DNA from: Artemia franciscana
Taxonomy: Eukaryota > Arthropoda > Branchiopoda > Anostraca > Artemiidae
DNA length: 64,000 nt
NCBI RefSeq assembly: GCF_032884065.1
Contig: NC_088873.1
Coordinates: forward strand, 744,001-808,000
Direction: 5' to 3'
Under the pieces are notes generated by a model. That model had not been told where the DNA came from and made no database searches. It saw nothing but the letters and a program-made list of their open reading frames with translations. The position numbers and the translations under genes were made by a program. Positions within the stretch are counted from its first letter, which is position 1. Every line of letters begins with the position of its first letter. Positions 60,101-64,000 of the stretch are shown one piece after another.

Positions 60101-60929
60101 CCAGCCGCCCTCACTCCCATGGCAACACATTGGCATTGACCTTTTCGACTGGAACAAGACCTGCTATCTCATCACTGCCGACTATTATAGCAGATACTTT
60201 GAAATAGACAAATTGTCAAGTCAGACATCAACCACAATCATCGACAAACTGAAAGCCAACTTCGCACGTTTCGGAATCCCTCAGCTGATAACTTCAGACA
60301 ACGGCTCGCAACTTTTCTCACAAGAGTTCCGAGATTTTGCGCAAGAGTGGGGAATTAGTCTGAAAACCTCCAGCCCCATCTATCCGAGATCAAACGGTCT
60401 GGTGGAGAAATCAGTACAAACCTGCAAACGGATACTAACCAAAGCGAAAGAAAGTGGAAACGACCCACATATTGCACTTCTAGAATATAGAAACAGCCCA
60501 GTTGACGGCCATGCCTCACCTGCTCAACTCCTCATGAGCCGCCAGCTACGGTCAGTCCTACCATCAACATACAACCAGCTAAAACCAAGAGTCACCCCAC
60601 TTCAGACCTTCCTACAACACAGATCGAAGGAACAGGAAAGACAGAAACACTATCACGATAAGACTGCGAAACCGCTACGTGAACCTCAACTGGAAGACCA
60701 AGTTTTTATCCAGGAGAAAACAAACAGCCCCTGGACCAAAGCGAAAATCATATCAAGCCATGAGAACCCCAGATCATACGTAGTGGAGACAGAAGACGGT
60801 TCCAGGCTGCGACGAAATAGAGTCCATATCTCCCGCCATTCCTTTCCCGTAGCCAAGCAAGAGGTCAGAATCCAGCTCACCACACAGGACGAAAGCAATG
60901 ACATATCCCAGCCCATCTTAACCGAATAA
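57162..60929 (+). CDS. Gag-Pol polyprotein of the Ty3/Gypsy element
   Basis: This polyprotein packages, reverse-transcribes and integrates the element. The frame is open from 57147 (1260 residues, numbering used here). The ATG at 57162 (residue 6) is the likelier start, because the first ATG lies across the LTR/primer-site junction. Order of parts: a Gag region; two zinc knuckles at residues 206-239 (CYFCGG...H...C and CAKCKRQNHFAKVC); retropepsin with DTGAQ at 300; reverse transcriptase with YPFGLVSAQDEFQ and ILVDDILVYG (aspartates 573-574); RNase H with VDASKHGLG at 718; integrase with an HHCC finger (about 937-970), then D998, D1051 and E1087, a D,D35E spacing. No stop interrupts these domains. 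The last frame position is earlier than family-typical: C-terminal-like sequence ending TRSGR...RPPKRPDL continues in the -1 frame to a TAG at 61160-61162, so a one-base change probably shortened the end. Confidence 0.95.
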   Translation: MEITHPSINWNADNLNSEWTRVENHAKLMCQGPLADKSEKVACAYLLIWVGAQGREIFSTFELADEEKDKIEIYFKKFRDYAAPKKNQVFSRYVFQKRDQNDTESTDKYITELKILVKPCGYLSESEMVRDKIVSGVRNPKLCEKLLAVGDSLTLAQAVTICRAHESTQAQLKTFEQKEIKQEVDAVAKSRSSFSLKKTECYFCGGNYSPQHVCPAKGKTCAKCKRQNHFAKVCKSKAVNIIGNEATNTPAFTSDLYNQEETEVFLYAINKDSSKDEIFAEISVCGQIHIDFKIDTGAQVNILPSQYLDKLSPKPKLLKATQRLTSYCGLTIPYVGVCNIPCRYKNGPTQQLTFYVVESNTTPIIGFKARKDMNLIKLVLNIEESPVSKYSDVFKGIGKLETECEIYLKDNATPTVHPARKIPLALKQKLKTELERLESLNIIEKVSEPTDWVNAMVMVEKKDGGVRLCIDPVDLNKAIKRPYYPVPSFDDAVAELDGAAVFSRLDARSGYWILPLSTRSSYYTTFSTIYSRYRWKRYPFGLVSAQDEFQRKMEEAFEGLEGIRILVDDILVYGKNREEHDQRLSAVLRKAREKGIRFNSEKCEFSKDKVKYFGHIISRDGIKPDPEKIRAIQDMPSPQSKEELQTLLGMLNFLSKYIPDLSSKNKPLRDLTKATNFRWETDHEASMKEIKSCISENLAFFDHKCKVVELKVDASKHGLGAELSSNGKIVGFASRALSTTEQNYSQLEKELYAIGFGCKHFHHYIYARKTIMTTDHRPLETILSLPLHTAPARLQRMMIQIQPYNIEVHYSPGSDIPVPDALSRLHLPDVDTKMQNDIEVFVHTVMKSLPVSDSKLDKIRRETEKDTQLKAVKELILKGWPSTRQSCPTDAVRFWNIKDELAIHDGLVLKGQRIVVPHPLRTNIIHQLHSAHLGIDKTKQRARMIVYWPGMNADIESFVQKCETCAKFAANNQKEPLISNQPPSLPWQHIGIDLFDWNKTCYLITADYYSRYFEIDKLSSQTSTTIIDKLKANFARFGIPQLITSDNGSQLFSQEFRDFAQEWGISLKTSSPIYPRSNGLVEKSVQTCKRILTKAKESGNDPHIALLEYRNSPVDGHASPAQLLMSRQLRSVLPSTYNQLKPRVTPLQTFLQHRSKEQERQKHYHDKTAKPLREPQLEDQVFIQEKTNSPWTKAKIISSHENPRSYVVETEDGSRLRRNRVHISRHSFPVAKQEVRIQLTTQDESNDISQPILTE

Positions 60930-61179
60930 CCCAGCCAATCCGCACAGACATCGAAACCTCGCCAAGAAATGTTCCGTTACCAAGAGAAGAAGGTGAACCT
61001 TCTGACCCACCCCTTGTCCCACCAACCATCGTGCCTACGCCTGAAAATGCCACTCCCGACTGCCCAGCCACAGGGACTAAATCCCCTACTACTACATCAA
61101 AGGTGATGCCGCACACCCGCAGCGGCAGAGTGGTTAGGCCACCTAAAAGGCCGGATTTGTAGGCAGACCGCCTTTCATG

Positions 61180-61192
61180 AAAAGAAGGGAGA
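61180..61192 (+). promoter_or_regulatory. Polypurine tract
   Basis: AAAAGAAGGGAGA lies immediately before the 3' LTR. It is the expected plus-strand primer for reverse transcription of the element. Confidence 0.85.
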
Positions 61193-61321
61193 TGCAGCAT
61201 TATGGACTAACCCGCTTGTTTATGCTTATGTTGTGCCTAACATTGCTTGCTTGTGCTTATATTTTGTATTTGTTCTAGGTGCTTGGGTTTATAAATAAAC
61301 TATAAATAGTCAAATGCTACA
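61193..61321 (+). repeat. 3' LTR
   Basis: 129 bases, identical to the 5' LTR except at 61269 (T instead of A). It is followed by the GTATT target duplication. Confidence 0.95.
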
Positions 61322-61326
61322 GTATT

Positions 61327-62687
<1,361 letters not shown>

Positions 62688-62699
62688 TATCTCTTACAA

Positions 62700-63370
62700 C
62701 AAAAAAGGAGAAAAAAGCATGATTACTGTCACTTGTATAAAACAGGATAAAAGAATTGCCAAATTGATTCCTTCTGCATCTTGTTGGCTTGAACTTGTCC
62801 ATGTGTCAAGTATTGGCTTTGGGCCAGTAAGAGGAGGCAACAATGCACTGTATTTTGCATTAGCAAGGAGTGACTGTCCGAAGTTGCATATTCATGTTAC
62901 AGTTGCAGTGATATATGTGTTATATTTGGGACCCAGTATGATTTTGTTGCTTGTCTTTGAACAGCCTCAAGATCATCACTTAAGTAGTCAATGTTGTGTG
63001 CCTATGGTCCCCAAACAGGACATGCATATTCTAGCAAGGGGTGTATATAGTAGATATGGGATAGTCATAACTGATTCACAGGGAAACCTAGTCAGAGTGT
63101 AGTTGGTGATCACAAAGCATAGTTGTCTTTTTTTCACAAGGTTAGAAACATGGTAGCTTAAAGAACAGTAAGTACTGAAATTCACACCAAGAATAATTGC
63201 TGTTGAAATGGTAGGGAACCAGGGTTTGGGACAAGCTACTTCTTTTTAAGCAGATTAAAACGCACCACTTTTGTTTTATTGATGTTAATTTGAAGTCCTT
63301 TATTCCTGCACTGAGCAGTGAAAGTGTCTTTCAATTCACCTTGGAACTGGGATATTCTTGGGATTTGATT
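62700..63370 (-). pseudogene. LINE ORF2 fragment (Jockey/CR1-like), minus strand
   Basis: Read on the minus strand from about 63370 downward, pieces match the end of a LINE reverse transcriptase. There is GLQINI followed by KTKVVRFNLLKKK (thumb region), then [47 protein letters not shown], and [13 protein letters not shown]. At least three frame changes or stops separate these blocks. The catalytic part is missing. The plus-strand 127-residue frame at 62719-63102 is the shadow of this fragment. Confidence 0.75.
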
Positions 63371-64000
63371 GCTCCCCCCTCACAAACCATAGCCTAGCAG
63401 GCTATGGTTTGTGATGTTCGTTTTTCCAAATTCTAAGCTTTTGCATTACTTTTAACCAATTGGCTATATTAGAATTTCTGCATATGTCTGGGTTTATTTA
63501 TCTACGTAAACCATTCATTTTGTATGGACTACATATATGTTTAGTTGTGAGTGTACTGCAATGCACAAGAAAGACTGCCAAAACTGGGAGGTTATACAAA
63601 ACATTTTAAATATGCTCTAAAACAATTGTCTATCTCTTGATTAGGGCTATATCCGGGGGTGTAGTTACAGACTTTTTATTGGGCGGGCAAGAGGAGGTGC
63701 TATTGAAGTAGGCACCATGCAAGCGGTAATGAAGAAAAGGAATTATTTTTTAGTCCCAGGTGTTTTTCATGAAAATTACCATGCTAACAAGGATATTCAC
63801 GAATATGATACGAGGAATAGTGATAAATTGGTGATGGAGCTTAAGAGTAGCACAAGATCGGGACAAAATTTTTAATTTGTGAGAAAAAAAAATATATATT
63901 TTTATGTAAATCACTTATTTTATTCTCAGCAGACTTTTCGTTGAGCATGCTGATACAGAAATAAATGTCCCACACGTAGTGTGCACTTATAAGCATTACT
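63371..64000. other. Non-coding DNA to the window end
   Basis: A 14-base palindromic pair CACAAACCATAGCC and GGCTATGGTTTGTG at about 63381-63414 forms a hairpin. GGCTATATCCGGG at 63645-63657 is another variant of the recurring signature. No gene recognised. Confidence 0.4.

Larger units (their letters stand above)
57019..61321 (+). mobile_element. Ty3/Gypsy LTR retrotransposon, nearly intact and young (4303 bp)
   Basis: The LTRs are 129 bases (57019-57147 and 61193-61321), starting TGCAGCATT and ending TGCTACA. They differ at one base only (57095 A, 61269 T), so insertion was recent. GTATT flanks both sides (57014-57018 and 61322-61326), a perfect 5-bp target duplication. The primer-binding site TGGTGTCAGA begins at 57148 and matches the 3' end complement of tRNA-Leu. 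The polypurine tract AAAAGAAGGGAGA (61180-61192) abuts the 3' LTR. One long Gag-Pol frame fills the inside. No envelope gene. Very short LTRs and a single fused frame recall the Mag-type branch; that placement is inference. Confidence 0.95.

Noticed and set aside
62719-63102. 127-residue plus-strand frame
   Set aside because: It is the antisense shadow of the minus-strand LINE fragment, which shows real reverse-transcriptase motifs.

Overview
This is eukaryotic, intron-bearing, AT-rich DNA that is almost entirely repeats. Nothing bacterial is seen: no operons, no ribosome-binding sites, no dense coding. The one confidently recognised host gene is a vrille/NFIL3-type bZIP factor. With the transposon families present, this points to an arthropod; a crustacean such as a brine shrimp is a guess I cannot test here.

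Region 1 (about 1-11,000). A small foldback MITE lies at 974-1144. A composite of nested tandem repeats follows (modules A, B, C, then a 150-bp tandem array). The array is split by a nearly full-length but broken non-LTR retrotransposon (about 4083-8106). Then come part of the ~355-bp D repeat and a satellite built from ~30-bp monomers (module E). E reverses orientation around a 99-bp hairpin element at 10543-10641.

Region 2 (about 11,000-22,300). After a (CT)n tract, modules B-C-D-E appear again in forward order. At 16,303-16,324 the satellite switches strand, and E-D-C-B-A follow in reverse order out to about 22,300. This makes a roughly 9-kb mirror-image, foldback-like structure.

Region 3 (about 22,300-42,660). 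Diffuse repeat DNA: a poly(A) tract, (TAG)-rich ~270-bp tandem repeats, and several copies of a dispersed family. It also holds a complete 6.2-kb hAT transposon (28848-35063) with a perfect 8-bp target duplication and a decayed transposase. That element contains a 125-bp tandem array and a smaller hAT-like MITE. A hAT-like MITE carrying a LINE tail (35351-36065) and LINE 3' fragments follow.

Region 4 (about 42,660-54,830). The bZIP gene: a main coding exon at 46465-47341, a phase-compatible upstream coding exon at 43593-43721, a 2.7-kb intron holding LINE debris, and a long 3' region. A well-formed exon of an unrecognised gene lies at 54684-54830.

Region 5 (about 55,000-64,000). A 777-bp foldback element, two long (TA)n tracts, and a young, nearly intact Ty3/Gypsy retrotransposon (57019-61321). 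That element has 129-bp LTRs differing at one base, a 5-bp target duplication, a tRNA-Leu-type primer site and a 1260-residue Gag-Pol. A tRNA-Pro-derived sequence and a minus-strand LINE fragment follow.

The genes do not form a pathway. The window is one transcription-factor locus embedded in layers of transposons and structured satellite DNA.
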